Counted from the first letter of the stretch, positions 35,819-44,832 are shown. The stretch: DNA of 64,000 bases from Gaiellasilicea sp963731615 (GCA_963731615.1 CAVSWD010000001.1:511254-575253); one strand, 5' to 3'. Numbers and translations: made by a program. The notes: generated by a model from the letters alone, not told the origin.

Positions 35819-36564
35819 GCCTGTTCGAGCGGCTGGCGGCGCTGGCGACCTCCGGCGGGCGCGGGGTGCACTTCACCGTCGTCGAGGGGGACGGGGCCGG
35901 CACGAACGTGCTCGTCCTCGAAGGCGGCGAGACCTTCGGATCCGGGCCGGCCGAGGCGATCCGGCAGGCGGGCGAGCTGATCCACGAGGGACGCAACCGG
36001 CTGCTCACGCTCCCCGACGGGAGCAAGGTCTTCGCGGAGGTCTACGGGCCGCCGCCACGGCTGCTCGTCTACGGCGCCGTCGACACCGCCGAGGCGTTGT
36101 GCGTCGGCGCGAAGCTCCTCGGCTGGACGGCGATCGTCGCCGACGCCCGTGCAGCGTTCGCGACGCGCGAGCGGATCCCCTCGGCCGACGAGCTGATCGT
36201 CGGCTGGCCCGACGAGGTCTTCGCCCAGGTGCAGCCGGATCATCAGACAGCGGTGGTCGTGCTCACCCACGACGACAAGTTCGACGTGCCGGCGCTCGTC
36301 GCCGCGCTCGCGAGCACGGCCTTCTATGTCGGCGCGCTCGGCTCGCGGCGCAACCAGGAGCGTCGGCGCGAGCGGCTGCTGGAGGCCGGCGTGGCCGAGG
36401 CCGACTTCGACCGGATCATGGGGCCCTCCGGGCTCGACATCGGCGCCGAGACGCAGGCGGCGACCGCGCTCTCGATCCTGGCCGAGATCCACGCAGTCCG
36501 AACCGGGCGCGAAGGCGGCTTTCTCAAGCACGCCAAGCAGCGCATCCACGTCGAGGCGGACTGA
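35815..36564 (+). CDS. XdhC family protein with Rossmann domain
   Basis: 249 residues. The N-terminal part is a degenerate XdhC_CoxI domain (LAALATSGGRGVHFTVVEGD). The C-terminal XdhC Rossmann domain has LLVYGAVDTAEALCVGAKLLGWTAIV (glycine motif altered to GAVDTAEA), VVVLTHDDKFDVPAL, FYVGALGSRRNQERR and a terminal GLDIGAETQAATALSILAEI. It functions with the short XdhC protein before it in Mo-cofactor maturation. The start GTG overlaps the preceding stop. Confidence 0.87.
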   Translation: MSLFERLAALATSGGRGVHFTVVEGDGAGTNVLVLEGGETFGSGPAEAIRQAGELIHEGRNRLLTLPDGSKVFAEVYGPPPRLLVYGAVDTAEALCVGAKLLGWTAIVADARAAFATRERIPSADELIVGWPDEVFAQVQPDHQTAVVVLTHDDKFDVPALVAALASTAFYVGALGSRRNQERRRERLLEAGVAEADFDRIMGPSGLDIGAETQAATALSILAEIHAVRTGREGGFLKHAKQRIHVEAD

Positions 36565-36572
36565 CCGCGCTC

Positions 36573-36586
36573 GATCATCGATTGTC
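36573..36586. promoter_or_regulatory. Operator palindrome, site 1 (lactonase operon)
   Basis: GATCATCGATTGTC matches the 14-bp palindrome GATNATCGATNATC with one mismatch. It lies 41 bases before the lactonase GTG and just upstream of a TATTAGAGT -10-like box, a good place for a repressor. Confidence 0.6.
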
Positions 36587-36627
36587 GTATTAGAGTCACC
36601 GCGACATCTCCGACGAAAGGAGGCGCG

Positions 36628-37569
36628 GTGACGAGCACCGAAACCGGCCTCGGCATCGAGGCAGTCTCGCCCGCGATCTACGAGCTGGTCGAGGAGGGGT
36701 CCGCGGTCGAGCGGGTCGCCACCGGCTTCACGTTCACCGAGGGCCCGATCTGGCATCCGGACGGGTATCTCCTCTTTTCCGACATGCCCGGCGACGTCCG
36801 GCGCAAGTACACGCCGGGCAGGGGCGCCGAGGAGGTGATGCGCCCGGCCTTCAAGTGCAACGGGATGACGCTGGACGCGAATCTCGACCTGATCGTCTGC
36901 GAGCACGTCACGAGCGGGCTCTGGCGTGAGCGCCGCGACGGCTCCCGCGAGCTGCTCGCCTACCACTACGAGGGCAAGTATCTGAACAGCCCCAACGACG
37001 TCTGCGTCCGCTCGGACGGGTCGATCTACTTCTCCGACCCATGGTACGGGCGCATGCCCGGCTTCGGGATCGAGCGTGCGCGGGAGCTGGGCTGGCAGGG
37101 GGTCTTCAGGATTCCGCCAGGCGGCGGCCCGGACGACGTCGAGCTCCTCGTCGACAAGGACGAGTTCGAGATGCCGAACGGCGTCTGCTTCTCGCCCGAC
37201 GAGTCGCTCGTCTACATCAACGACACGCCGCGGGCCCACATCAAGGTCTTCGACGTCGCCGCCGACGGATCGATCTCGAACGGCCGCCTGTTCTTCGAGG
37301 GCGTCGGCAGCGGCGTGATCGAGGAAGGGATTCCCGACGGGATGAAGTGCGACGAGCAGGGCAACATCTGGGTCACCGGGCCGCGCGGGGTCTGGATCGT
37401 CTCCGCCGCGGGCGAGCACCTCGGCGTGATCAAGGTGCCCGAGAACACGGGCAACATGACCTGGGGCGGCGACGATTGGCGCACGGTCTTCATCCCGAGC
37501 TCGACCTCGCTCTACACCATCCAGGCCAAGGTCGGCCCACGCCGCGAGCCATACATGGAGGGACGATGA
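36628..37569 (+). CDS. SMP-30/gluconolactonase family lactonase
   Basis: A 313-residue six-bladed propeller lactonase: FTEGPIWHPDGYLLFSDMPG holds the metal-binding Glu, GKYLNSPNDVCVRSDGSIYF the Asn/Asp pair, MPNGVCFSPDESLVYINDT a third metal ligand region and GIPDGMKCDEQGNIWVTGP the fourth. It opens sugar lactones to aldonates in oxidative sugar pathways. AAAGGAGG precedes the GTG at 36628. It overlaps the next gene by ATGA, forming a two-gene operon under operator site 1. Confidence 0.88.
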   Translation: MTSTETGLGIEAVSPAIYELVEEGSAVERVATGFTFTEGPIWHPDGYLLFSDMPGDVRRKYTPGRGAEEVMRPAFKCNGMTLDANLDLIVCEHVTSGLWRERRDGSRELLAYHYEGKYLNSPNDVCVRSDGSIYFSDPWYGRMPGFGIERARELGWQGVFRIPPGGGPDDVELLVDKDEFEMPNGVCFSPDESLVYINDTPRAHIKVFDVAADGSISNGRLFFEGVGSGVIEEGIPDGMKCDEQGNIWVTGPRGVWIVSAAGEHLGVIKVPENTGNMTWGGDDWRTVFIPSSTSLYTIQAKVGPRREPYMEGR

Positions 37570-38201
37570 ACGAAGAGGCACTGACCCTGGACCCGGCGCG
37601 CTGCGCGCTGATCATCCAGGACATGCAGAACGACGTCATCATCGACGGCGGCGCGTTCGCGGAGAGCGGCTCGCCCGGTCATGCGAAGGAGCAGAACGTC
37701 GTCGAGAACGTGAAGGCGCTCGCCGAGACCTGCCGCAGCAAGGGGATCCCGGTGATCCACGTCTGGTACATCGTCGAGGAGGGCGCGCCCGGCCTGAAGC
37801 TGAACGCGCCGCTCTTCCAGGGCGTCAAGGACTCTGGCGCACTCGTTCGCGGCACCTGGGGCGCCGCCCCGGCCGAGGGGCTCGAGCCGCAGGACGGCGA
37901 CCTCGTCGTCGAGAAGATGCGGATGAGCGCCTGGCAGGGAACGAAGCTCGAGCTGATCCTCACCGGCCTCGGCCGCGACACGGTCATCGTCACCGGTGCG
38001 TGGACGAACATGTCGATCGAGCACACGGCGCGGACGGGAGCCGATAAGGGGTTCTTCATGCTCGTCCCGGAGGACGGCTGCTCGACGATGAACCCCGACT
38101 GGCACAACGCGTCGATCAACTTCGCGCTCCAGAACGTCTCGACCGTGACGACCTTCGCGGCTGTCACAGAGGCGCTCGGCGGGGTACCGGCGGCAGTCTG
38201 A
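37566..38201 (+). CDS. Isochorismatase-like hydrolase lacking the nucleophile Cys
   Basis: 211 residues with the isochorismatase fold. CALIIQDMQNDVI supplies the Asp, VVEKMRMSAWQGT the Lys, and VIVTGAWTNMSIEHTARTG is the third motif, where the usual Cys (TxxCVxxTA) is Ser. Cys-dependent members are amidases/nicotinamidases; loss of Cys points to an ether-type hydrolase like isochorismatase, or to altered chemistry. It overlaps the lactonase gene. Confidence 0.82.
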   Translation: MNEEALTLDPARCALIIQDMQNDVIIDGGAFAESGSPGHAKEQNVVENVKALAETCRSKGIPVIHVWYIVEEGAPGLKLNAPLFQGVKDSGALVRGTWGAAPAEGLEPQDGDLVVEKMRMSAWQGTKLELILTGLGRDTVIVTGAWTNMSIEHTARTGADKGFFMLVPEDGCSTMNPDWHNASINFALQNVSTVTTFAAVTEALGGVPAAV

Positions 38202-38205
38202 ACCG

Positions 38206-38241
38206 GAGGGGCTCGGCCTAGGTTTTCTAGCTGAGCCCCTC
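38206..38241. terminator. Bidirectional hairpin between convergent genes
   Basis: GAGGGGCTC (38206-38214) pairs with GAGCCCCTC (38233-38241), with CCTAG/CTAG extending inside around a GTTTT loop. It separates the plus-strand hydrolase and the minus-strand cupin gene; the cupin stop lies in the loop. Confidence 0.65.
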
Positions 38242-38581
38242 GTTCCACCGCTCGCGGTACTCCTCCCGCGGCGGGCTGAAGATGTCGAGCACGAGCGCGC
38301 CGTCGGGGCCGGTGTAGGCGGAGTGCTCGACGCCGCCCGGCAGCACGTAGGCCTCCAGCGGCCCGAGCTCGTGCGCCACGCCCTCGACGACCAGCGCCTG
38401 CATCCCCTCGAGGACGAGGCCGAGCTGTTCGTGCGGGTGGCTGTGGAGCGGCACGGTCGCACCGGCCTCGAAGCGGATCAGGTTCAGCATCGCCCGCTCG
38501 CCGAAGAGGGGCTGTCCCGGTCACCCCCGCGGCGAGCTCGAAAGCTCGGATCGCGTCGAGGCGGATGAACTGCGGCTCCAC
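38227..38581 (-). CDS. Cupin-domain protein (one frame change)
   Basis: About 118 residues, a single cupin: starts VEPQFIRLDAIRAFELAAG, then after a frame change near 38520 continues QPLFGERAMLNLIRFEAGAT. Cupin motif 1 is PLHSHPHEQLGLVLEG (His, His, Glu) and motif 2 PGGVEHSAY (His). Such small cupins bind a metal and act on, or sense, small acids. The start GTG at 38581 is only 21 bases from the divergent aldehyde dehydrogenase start, with GATAAT eight bases upstream. Confidence 0.8.
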
Positions 38582-38602
38582 GCGCTCGATTATCGTTGCT
38601 TC
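38582..38602. promoter_or_regulatory. Divergent promoter with operator half-site
   Basis: This 21-base gap between divergent starts contains CTCGATTATCG (38585-38595), a half match to the regional palindrome. The same bases supply GATAAT on the minus strand and TTATCG on the plus strand as -10-like boxes. It may be bound weakly by the regulator or simply be a promoter. Confidence 0.4.
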
Positions 38603-40067
38603 ATGACCGTCGTCGAGCTGCCACTACTGCGCCGGCAGGCCTACCTCGACGGGCGCTGGGCCGACGCCGACTCCGGCAGCCACGTTCCCGGTGACGAATC
38701 CGGCGACCGGTGAGGTGGTCGCCGATGTGCCTCGGCTCGGCGCGGCGGAGACGCGCCGGGCGATCGCGGCGGCCGAGCGTGCCTACCCCGCCTGGCGGGC
38801 GCGCACCGCCAAGGATCGGGCCGGCATCCTCCGGCGCCTCGCCGACCTGATGCTCGAGCACGAGGAGGATCTGGCGCGCCTGCTCGTGACCGAGCAGGGC
38901 AAGCCGCTGGCGGAGGCGCGCGCCGAGGTCGCGTACGCGGCGTCCTTCTACGAGTGGTTCGGGGAGGAAGCGAAGCGCGCCTACGGTGACACGATCCCGG
39001 CGCCGAGCGGCGACCGCCGCATCCTCGTGCTCAAGCAGCCGGTCGGGGTGACCGCGGGGATCACGCCCTGGAACTTCCCTGCGGCGATGCCGACGCGGAA
39101 GACGGCACCGGCGCTCGCCGCCGGCTGCACGATGGTGCTGAAGCCCGCGGAGCAGACGCCGCTGACGGCCCTTGCAATCGCAGCGCTCGCGGAGGAGGCC
39201 GGTGTGCCCGCGGGCGTCCTCTCGGTCGTGACCGGCGCCGCCGAGGACGCACCCGAGATCGGCGGCGAGATGACCTCGAACCCACTCGTCCGCAAGCTCG
39301 GCTTCACGGGCTCGACCGAGATCGGCAAGCTCCTGATGCGGCAGTGCTCGGCGCAGCTGAAGCAGGTGTCGCTCGAGCTCGGCGGTAACGCGCCCTTCCT
39401 CGTCTTCGACGACGCCGACCTCGAGCAGGCCGTCGCCGGCGCCGTCCTCTGCAAGTTCCGCAACTCGGGCCAGACGTGCATCACGGCGAATCGGATCCTC
39501 GTTCAGGACGGGGTCTACGACGAGTTCGTCGAGCGGTTCACGGCCGCGGCGGCTGCGTTGACTGTTGCTGACGGGTTCACGCCGGGCGTCGATGTCGGCC
39601 CGCTGATCGACGAGCCGGCAGTGGCAAAGGTCGAGCGACATGTCGGCGACGCGGTCGAACGCGGTGCAGAGCTCCTGCTCGGCGGCGCCCGTGTCGACGG
39701 TCAGTTCTTCCAGCCGTCGGTGCTGACCGGCGTGCCGGCCGACGCGGCGATGAGCTGCGAGGAGACGTTCGGCCCGGTCGCGGGGATCGCGCGCTTCGCG
39801 GACGAGGCCGAGGCCGTGCGCGCGGCCAACGACACGCCGTACGGGCTGGCCGCGTACTTCTACTCGCAGTCGAACGCGCGCACGTGGCGCGTGTCGGAGG
39901 CGCTCGACTACGGCATCGTCGGGATCAACACCGGCTTCATCTCGACCGAGGTTGCGCCCTTCGGCGGCATGAAGGAGTCGGGGATCGGCCGCGAGGGGTC
40001 GAAGTACGGGCTCGACGAGTGGCTCGAGCTGAAGTACGTGGCGGTCGGGGGCGTCGAAGCACCGTGA
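38603..40067 (+). CDS. Aldehyde dehydrogenase, succinate-semialdehyde type (one frame change)
   Basis: Read with a one-base change near 38688 (SGSHVP, then VTNPATGEVVADVP) it gives about 487 residues. GVTAGITPWNFPAAMPTRKT is the ALDH core, LGFTGSTEIGKLL the NAD site, VSLELGGNAPFLVF contains the general-base Glu and FRNSGQTCITANR the catalytic Cys. SSADH/GabD is the nearest family. It begins a seven-gene operon with 4-base overlaps. The substrate is probably a small semialdehyde. Confidence 0.88.
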
Positions 40068-40378
40068 TCGTCGAGCAGCGCGACTACCACGTCTACACCG
40101 GCAAGCTGCCCGAGCTCGTCCGTCTCTACGAGAGCGAGGGGATCCCGCTGCAGGAGGAGCTCCTCGGCGGCCTCGTCGGGGCGTTCACGACCGACATCGG
40201 CGCCCTCTCGACCTACACGACGCTCTGGCGCTACGACTCCTACGCCGAGCGGGAGGAGAAGCGCGCGCGCCTGCAGGCCGACAGCCGCTGGCAGGACTTC
40301 CTGCGCCGGGTGCAGCCGCTGATGCACACGCAGCAGAACCGGATTCTCGTGCCGACCTCCTTCTCGCCGCTCCGCTGA
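40064..40378 (+). CDS. NIPSNAP family protein
   Basis: A 104-residue ferredoxin-like protein, VEQRDYHVYTGKLPELVRLY with a C-terminal half LWRYDSYAEREEKRARLQAD, typical NIPSNAP spacing. The family's role is unclear; copies sit in catabolic operons. The GTG at 40064 overlaps the aldehyde dehydrogenase stop. Confidence 0.82.
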   Translation: MIVEQRDYHVYTGKLPELVRLYESEGIPLQEELLGGLVGAFTTDIGALSTYTTLWRYDSYAEREEKRARLQADSRWQDFLRRVQPLMHTQQNRILVPTSFSPLR

Positions 40379-40380
40379 GG

Positions 40381-41135
40381 TTGGGGGAGGTGCAGCTCGA
40401 GGGCAAGGTCGCGATCGTCACGGGCGCGGCCCAGGGAATCGGGCGCGCGATCGCGGACGGGCTCGCGCGCGAGGGGGCGCGGATCGTCGTCGTCGACCTC
40501 GAGCGCGCCGAGGAAGCCGCGGCCGCGTTGCCCGACGGCGCTCGCGATCACCGCCGACGTGTCGTCGGAGGACGGACGTCGCGCGAATGACCCGCGAGGC
40601 GCTCGAGCAGTGCGGCTCGATCGACATCCTCGTCAACAACGCCGGCCTCTACGCCTCGCTCGCGATGCGGCCCTTCACCGAGATCCCGCTCGACGAGTGG
40701 CGGCGGGTGATGGACGTCAACGTCGCCTCGATGTTCCTCGCCTGCCGCGCCGTCGTGCCGGCGATGCGGGAGCAGGGCGGGGGCAAGATCGTCAACATCT
40801 CGTCGGGCACGCCCTTCCGCGGCGTCCCGTTCCTGCTCCACTACGTGACGAGCAAGGGAGCGATCGTGGCGCTCACGCGCGCGCTCGCGAGGGAGCTCGG
40901 CAAGGACGAGATCCACGTCAACTGCGTCGCGCCGGGCTTCACGATGTCGGAAGGGGTGAAGGCGCAGCCGGAGGTGGTCGAGGCGTTGCAGGGCGCCTCG
41001 GTGGCAGCGCGCACGATCCAGCGCGACCAGCTGCCCGAGGATGTCGTCGGTGCCGTCGTCTTCCTCTGCACGCCTGCGGCCGACTTCATCACGGGCCAGA
41101 CGATGGTGATCGACGGCGGGCAGTACTTCCATTGA
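40381..41135 (+). CDS. SDR family oxidoreductase (two frame changes)
   Basis: About 251 residues. GKVAIVTGAAQGIGRAIADG is the NAD(P) motif, ILVNNAG the structural motif, KIVNISSGTPFRG contains the catalytic Ser, YVTSKGAIVAL the Tyr/Lys pair, and the C-terminus is GQTMVIDGGQYFH. The frame changes near 40540 and 40573, within 35 bases. The first codon could be TTG 40381 or GTG 40390. It likely oxidises a secondary alcohol; the substrate is unknown. It lies inside the catabolic operon. Confidence 0.87.
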
Positions 41136-41632
41136 GGCTGGCCCTGCACGAGCATCCGGACGGCGTCGAGACCGGGCCCGGCCCGCGTGTCGTCTACGAC
41201 CTCGAGCGGAATGAGGCGTCGTTCGGCGCGGCTCGTGTCGACGGGCCAGCACTCGTGTGGGAGCTCGTGGCGCCGCCGGAACACGGCGAGTGGGTGGTGC
41301 GCTGCGACCGCGTCGACTTCCCGCCCGGCGGGATCGCTCACCGGCACGTGCATCCCGGGCCCGGCCTGCGCAGACTCCTGCGCGGGGAGCTGACGATCGA
41401 CCGCGACGGCGAGCGTCATACCTACCGCGCGGGCGAATGGTGGTACGAGGAGGCCGACGACCCGGTGCTCGCGACTGCGTCGGCGAGCGAGGAGACCGCG
41501 TTCGTCCGGGTCCTGCTGTTGCCTGCCGAGTGGGCCGGGAAGCGGACGATCCGCTACGTCGACCCGGCCGACGAGGCTAAGCCGAAGCTACAGCGGGCGA
41601 CGGTTCTGCTCGAGGAGCAGCTCGACCTGTGA
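41132..41632 (+). CDS. Cupin-domain protein
   Basis: 166 residues with one cupin barrel. DFPPGGIAHRHVHPGPGLRR holds the His-x-His of motif 1 and YRAGEWWYEEADDPVLATAS resembles motif 2. No DNA-binding domain. The TTG at 41132 overlaps the SDR stop. It may be an isomerase, dioxygenase or non-enzymatic binder; the reaction is unknown. Confidence 0.68.
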   Translation: MRLALHEHPDGVETGPGPRVVYDLERNEASFGAARVDGPALVWELVAPPEHGEWVVRCDRVDFPPGGIAHRHVHPGPGLRRLLRGELTIDRDGERHTYRAGEWWYEEADDPVLATASASEETAFVRVLLLPAEWAGKRTIRYVDPADEAKPKLQRATVLLEEQLDL

Positions 41633-43275
41633 GGAGCGGCGGCCGGATCCTCGTCGACCAGCTCGAGCTGAACGGCGTCGACCTCGCGTTCTGCCTGCCC
41701 GGCGAGAGCTTCCTGCCGGTGCTCGACGCGCTGCACGACTCGTCGATTCGGCTCGTCTCCTGCCGCCACGAGCAGGGCGCCGCGAACGCGGCGGAGGCGT
41801 ACGGCAAGCTCACCGGCCGGCCCGGCATCTGCCTCGTCACGCGCGGCCCCGGCGCGACGCAGGCCGCCGTCGGCGTGCACACCGCCAAGCAGGACTCGAC
41901 ACCGCTGATCCTGCTCGCCGGGAACGTTCCCCGCGCCTTTCAGGGCCGCGAGGCTTGGCAGGAGCTCGACTACGCGCAGGTATTCGGCACCGTCGCCAAA
42001 GCGGCGTGGCAGGTCGATCGCGCCGACGGCCTGCCCGAGCAGCTGGAACGCGCCTTCTCGGTCGCGCTCTCGGGGCGGCCCGGGCCGGTTGTGCTGGCGC
42101 TGCCGGAGGACATGCTGGCCGAGGAAGCCGACGTTTCCGACGCTACGCCCGTTCGGCTCGCGCGCTCGTCCCCGCGCGACGAGGACCTCGCCCGCCTGCG
42201 CGAGCTACTCGGGGCCGCCGAGCGACCGCTCGCGATCGTCGGCGAGGGCGGCTGGACGCAGCAGACCGGGGAGGACGTGCTCGCCTTCTGCGAGGCAAAC
42301 GGGTTGCCCGTCGCCTGCGCCTTCCGCTGCCAGGACTTCGTCGACAACCGGTCGGGCTCGTACGCCGGTGTCCTCGGTGTCGCGATGGACGACCGGCTTG
42401 CGACACGGCTCCGCGACGCCGATCTCGTCCTCGCGCTCGGCGGCCGGCTCGGCGAGGTGCCGACCCGCCGCTACACCCTGCTCGACGTGCCGCGGCCGCG
42501 GCAGACGCTCGTCCACGCTCACCCGGACCCAGATGAGCTCGGCTTCGTCTACGAGCCTGACCTCCCGATCGCGTGCGGGCTGCCCGAGCTTGCGGCAGCG
42601 CTGCGGCAGCTCGAGCCGGTCGAGCCGCGCTGGCGGGAGTGGACGCAAGCGGCGCGCGCGGACTACGAGGCAAATCTCCGGCACGAGCCGATGGAAGGGC
42701 CTGTCGACCTCGGTGAGATCATGGCCTTCCTCCGCAGCCGGCTCCCCGGCGACGCGATCCAGACCTGCGGCGCGGGCAACTTCACGGTCTGGGCGCACCG
42801 CTTCGCCGAGTTCACGCAGTACGGGACGCAAGTGTGCCCGCGCAGCGGCTCGATGGGCTACGGCGTCGCCGCAGCGGTCGCAGCGAAGCTCGTCCACCCC
42901 GACCGGATTGCCCTCTGCTTCACGGGTGACGGCGACTTCGTGATGAGCTCCCCGGAGTTCGCCACCGCCGTCCAGTATGAGTTGCCGATCGTTGTGCTGC
43001 TGGTCAACAACGGCATGTACGGGACGATCCGGATGCACCAGGAGCGGGAGTTTCCCGGCCGCCCGATCGGGACTGATCTTGTCAACCCCGACTTCCCCGC
43101 GCTCGCGCAGGCGTACGGCGGCTATGGGGAGCGGGTCGCTGTGACGGCCGACTTCGAGGCCGCGTTCGAGCGGGCGCTGGACTCCGGCCTGCCGGCGTTG
43201 CTCGAGCTGCCGGTCGACCCCGAGCGGATCAGCCCCCGGGTCCGGCTCAGCGAGCTCCAGGCGGCGCCGCGGTGA
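41629..43275 (+). CDS. ThDP-dependent enzyme, acetolactate synthase-like
   Basis: 548 residues with the three ThDP-enzyme domains. The PYR domain has CRHEQGAANAAEAYGKLTGR with the essential Glu, the central domain GRPGPVVLALPEDMLAEEAD, and the PP domain GDGDFVMSSPEFATA with NNGMYG to bind Mg-diphosphate. This group includes acetolactate synthase-like, 2-oxoacid decarboxylase and carboligase enzymes. No regulatory subunit follows, so it is probably catabolic. GTG start, overlapping the cupin stop. Confidence 0.88.
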   Translation: MRSGGRILVDQLELNGVDLAFCLPGESFLPVLDALHDSSIRLVSCRHEQGAANAAEAYGKLTGRPGICLVTRGPGATQAAVGVHTAKQDSTPLILLAGNVPRAFQGREAWQELDYAQVFGTVAKAAWQVDRADGLPEQLERAFSVALSGRPGPVVLALPEDMLAEEADVSDATPVRLARSSPRDEDLARLRELLGAAERPLAIVGEGGWTQQTGEDVLAFCEANGLPVACAFRCQDFVDNRSGSYAGVLGVAMDDRLATRLRDADLVLALGGRLGEVPTRRYTLLDVPRPRQTLVHAHPDPDELGFVYEPDLPIACGLPELAAALRQLEPVEPRWREWTQAARADYEANLRHEPMEGPVDLGEIMAFLRSRLPGDAIQTCGAGNFTVWAHRFAEFTQYGTQVCPRSGSMGYGVAAAVAAKLVHPDRIALCFTGDGDFVMSSPEFATAVQYELPIVVLLVNNGMYGTIRMHQEREFPGRPIGTDLVNPDFPALAQAYGGYGERVAVTADFEAAFERALDSGLPALLELPVDPERISPRVRLSELQAAPR

Positions 43276-43661
43276 CGCGCCGGGAGCTCAGGATCGACGG
43301 TCTTGCCGAGCCGATCTCGCACTACACGGACGCCGTTGTCGCCGGTGATCTGCTCTTCGTCTCCGGTCTGATCGGCGTCGATGCTAGCGGGGCGCTCGTC
43401 GGCGGCGACGACGTCGCTGCTCAGGCACGGCAGGTGTTCGAGAACATGCGGCTGGTGCTCGCCGAGGCGGGTTGCCGCTTCGAGGACGTCGTCAAGGTCA
43501 CCGTCTACCTCACCGACGTCGACGACCGGCCGAAGATCAACCCCGTGAGGCAGGAGATGTTCGGAGACGCACGGCCGGCGAGCACCCTCGTCGAGGTCTC
43601 GCGGCTGGCGGTGCCGGGCGCGAAGGTCGAGATCGAAGCGGTCGCGCTGATCCACCGATGA
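43272..43661 (+). CDS. ridA: RidA/YjgF family enamine-imine deaminase
   Basis: A 129-residue trimeric RidA-like protein: YTDAVVAGDLLFVSGLIGVD, VFENMRLVLAEAGCRFEDVV and the C-terminal RPASTLVEVSRLAVPGAKVE with the substrate-binding Arg. It hydrolyses reactive 2-imino acids to 2-oxoacids, implying an amine oxidation or PLP step in the pathway. It overlaps both neighbouring genes by four bases. Confidence 0.9.
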   Translation: MTRRELRIDGLAEPISHYTDAVVAGDLLFVSGLIGVDASGALVGGDDVAAQARQVFENMRLVLAEAGCRFEDVVKVTVYLTDVDDRPKINPVRQEMFGDARPASTLVEVSRLAVPGAKVEIEAVALIHR

Positions 43662-44764
43662 GCGACGACCGCTGGAACGCGTTCATCACGCGGGTCGACC
43701 CCGGGGAGCCGCGACCGGGCCCGCTCTCGGGCCGGACGCTGGCAGTCAAGGACCTGTTCGACACGGCCGGGATCCGCACGACCTACGGCTCGGGCCTCTA
43801 CGCGCAGCACGTGCCCGAGCGGAACGCGGTCGCGGTTCAGAGCCTGCTCGACGCCGGCGCCGTGCTCGTCGGCAAGACGCACCTGCCCGAGTTCGCCTGG
43901 AGCGTCCTGGGCGCGAGCCAGTGGTACGGGACTTGCGGCAACCCCGCGCAGCCCGGCAGGACGACCGGGGGCTCGTCGAGCGGCTCGGCGGCAGCGCTGG
44001 CGGCCGGTCTCTGCGAGCTCGCGCTCGGCACCGACACCGGCTGCTCGATCCGGCTGCCGTCTGCGGCCTGCGAGGTCGTGGGGCTGAAGTCCCAGTGGGG
44101 TCTGATCTCGATGGAGGGCGCATATCCGCTCTGCCCGACCCTCGACACGGCCGGGCCGATGGCGCGAAGCGTCGCGGACGTGGCGCTCTTGTGGTCGGTG
44201 CTGACCGGGCGGCCGGTACCGGAGCCGCGCCTCGACGGGCTCACGGTCGGGCTCCTGCGGCAGCCGCCCGGGATCGGCGACGGCCGCCCGACCGAGCACA
44301 GCGATCTCGCGGAGGCGTGGGTCGCCGGGCTCGAGCGCAAAGGCGCGCGCGTCGTCGAGGCGCGCATCCCGGAGCCGTCGGCCAACACCTGGCCCCAGTT
44401 CCAGCATGAGGCGGCGCAGTCCCACGCCGCCACCTTCCCGAGCCGGGCGGACGAGTACGGCGAGGTGATGCGGAGGAAGCTCGAGGCGGCGCAACGCGTG
44501 CGCGAGGACGACGTCGCGGCCGCGTACGGGGCGATCGCGGAGTGGCGGCGCTACGAGCCCGACGTCGACCTCTACGTCAGTCCCTGTTACGCGGTCGAGC
44601 TGCCTCCGGAGGATGCGAACGAGCTCGAGATCCGGCTGCCGCTGACGTCGTTCTTGCGCTGGGTGAATCTGATCGGCTGGGCGGGCCTCGCGATCGGAAA
44701 TCTGCAGCTGATCGCACCGACCGATGAGGTCGTGCTGGCCGCGGGCCTCGCCTGGGAGGACTGA
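43658..44764 (+). CDS. Amidase signature family amidase
   Basis: 368 residues with the Ser-cisSer-Lys triad: Lys in LAVKDLFDTAG, cis-Ser in TTGGSSSGSAAALAAG, nucleophile Ser in LGTDTGCSIRLPS. The residue before the nucleophile is Cys where Gly is usual. It likely hydrolyses a carboxamide taken up by the adjacent ABC transporter. It is the last gene of the operon, followed by operator site 2. Confidence 0.88.
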   Translation: MSDDRWNAFITRVDPGEPRPGPLSGRTLAVKDLFDTAGIRTTYGSGLYAQHVPERNAVAVQSLLDAGAVLVGKTHLPEFAWSVLGASQWYGTCGNPAQPGRTTGGSSSGSAAALAAGLCELALGTDTGCSIRLPSAACEVVGLKSQWGLISMEGAYPLCPTLDTAGPMARSVADVALLWSVLTGRPVPEPRLDGLTVGLLRQPPGIGDGRPTEHSDLAEAWVAGLERKGARVVEARIPEPSANTWPQFQHEAAQSHAATFPSRADEYGEVMRRKLEAAQRVREDDVAAAYGAIAEWRRYEPDVDLYVSPCYAVELPPEDANELEIRLPLTSFLRWVNLIGWAGLAIGNLQLIAPTDEVVLAAGLAWED

Positions 44765-44766
44765 CG

Positions 44767-44780
44767 GATCATCGATTATC
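44767..44780. promoter_or_regulatory. Operator palindrome, site 2 (ABC transporter)
   Basis: GATCATCGATTATC is an exact match to the palindrome GATNATCGATNATC, centred about 55 bases upstream of the expected transcription start of the transporter operon. Confidence 0.65.
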
Positions 44781-44793
44781 GAGCAGTCGAACG

Positions 44794-44822
44794 TTGAAAC
44801 TGAGCTGACAGCTTGGTACGTT
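44794..44822 (+). promoter_or_regulatory. Sigma-70-like promoter of the ABC transporter operon
   Basis: TTGAAA (44794-44799), a 17-base spacer and TACGTT (44817-44822) form a housekeeping-type promoter. The predicted start lies near 44829, only a few bases before the GTG at 44833, so the mRNA would be leaderless or nearly so. Confidence 0.6.
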
Positions 44823-44832
44823 CGCGCCCGGG

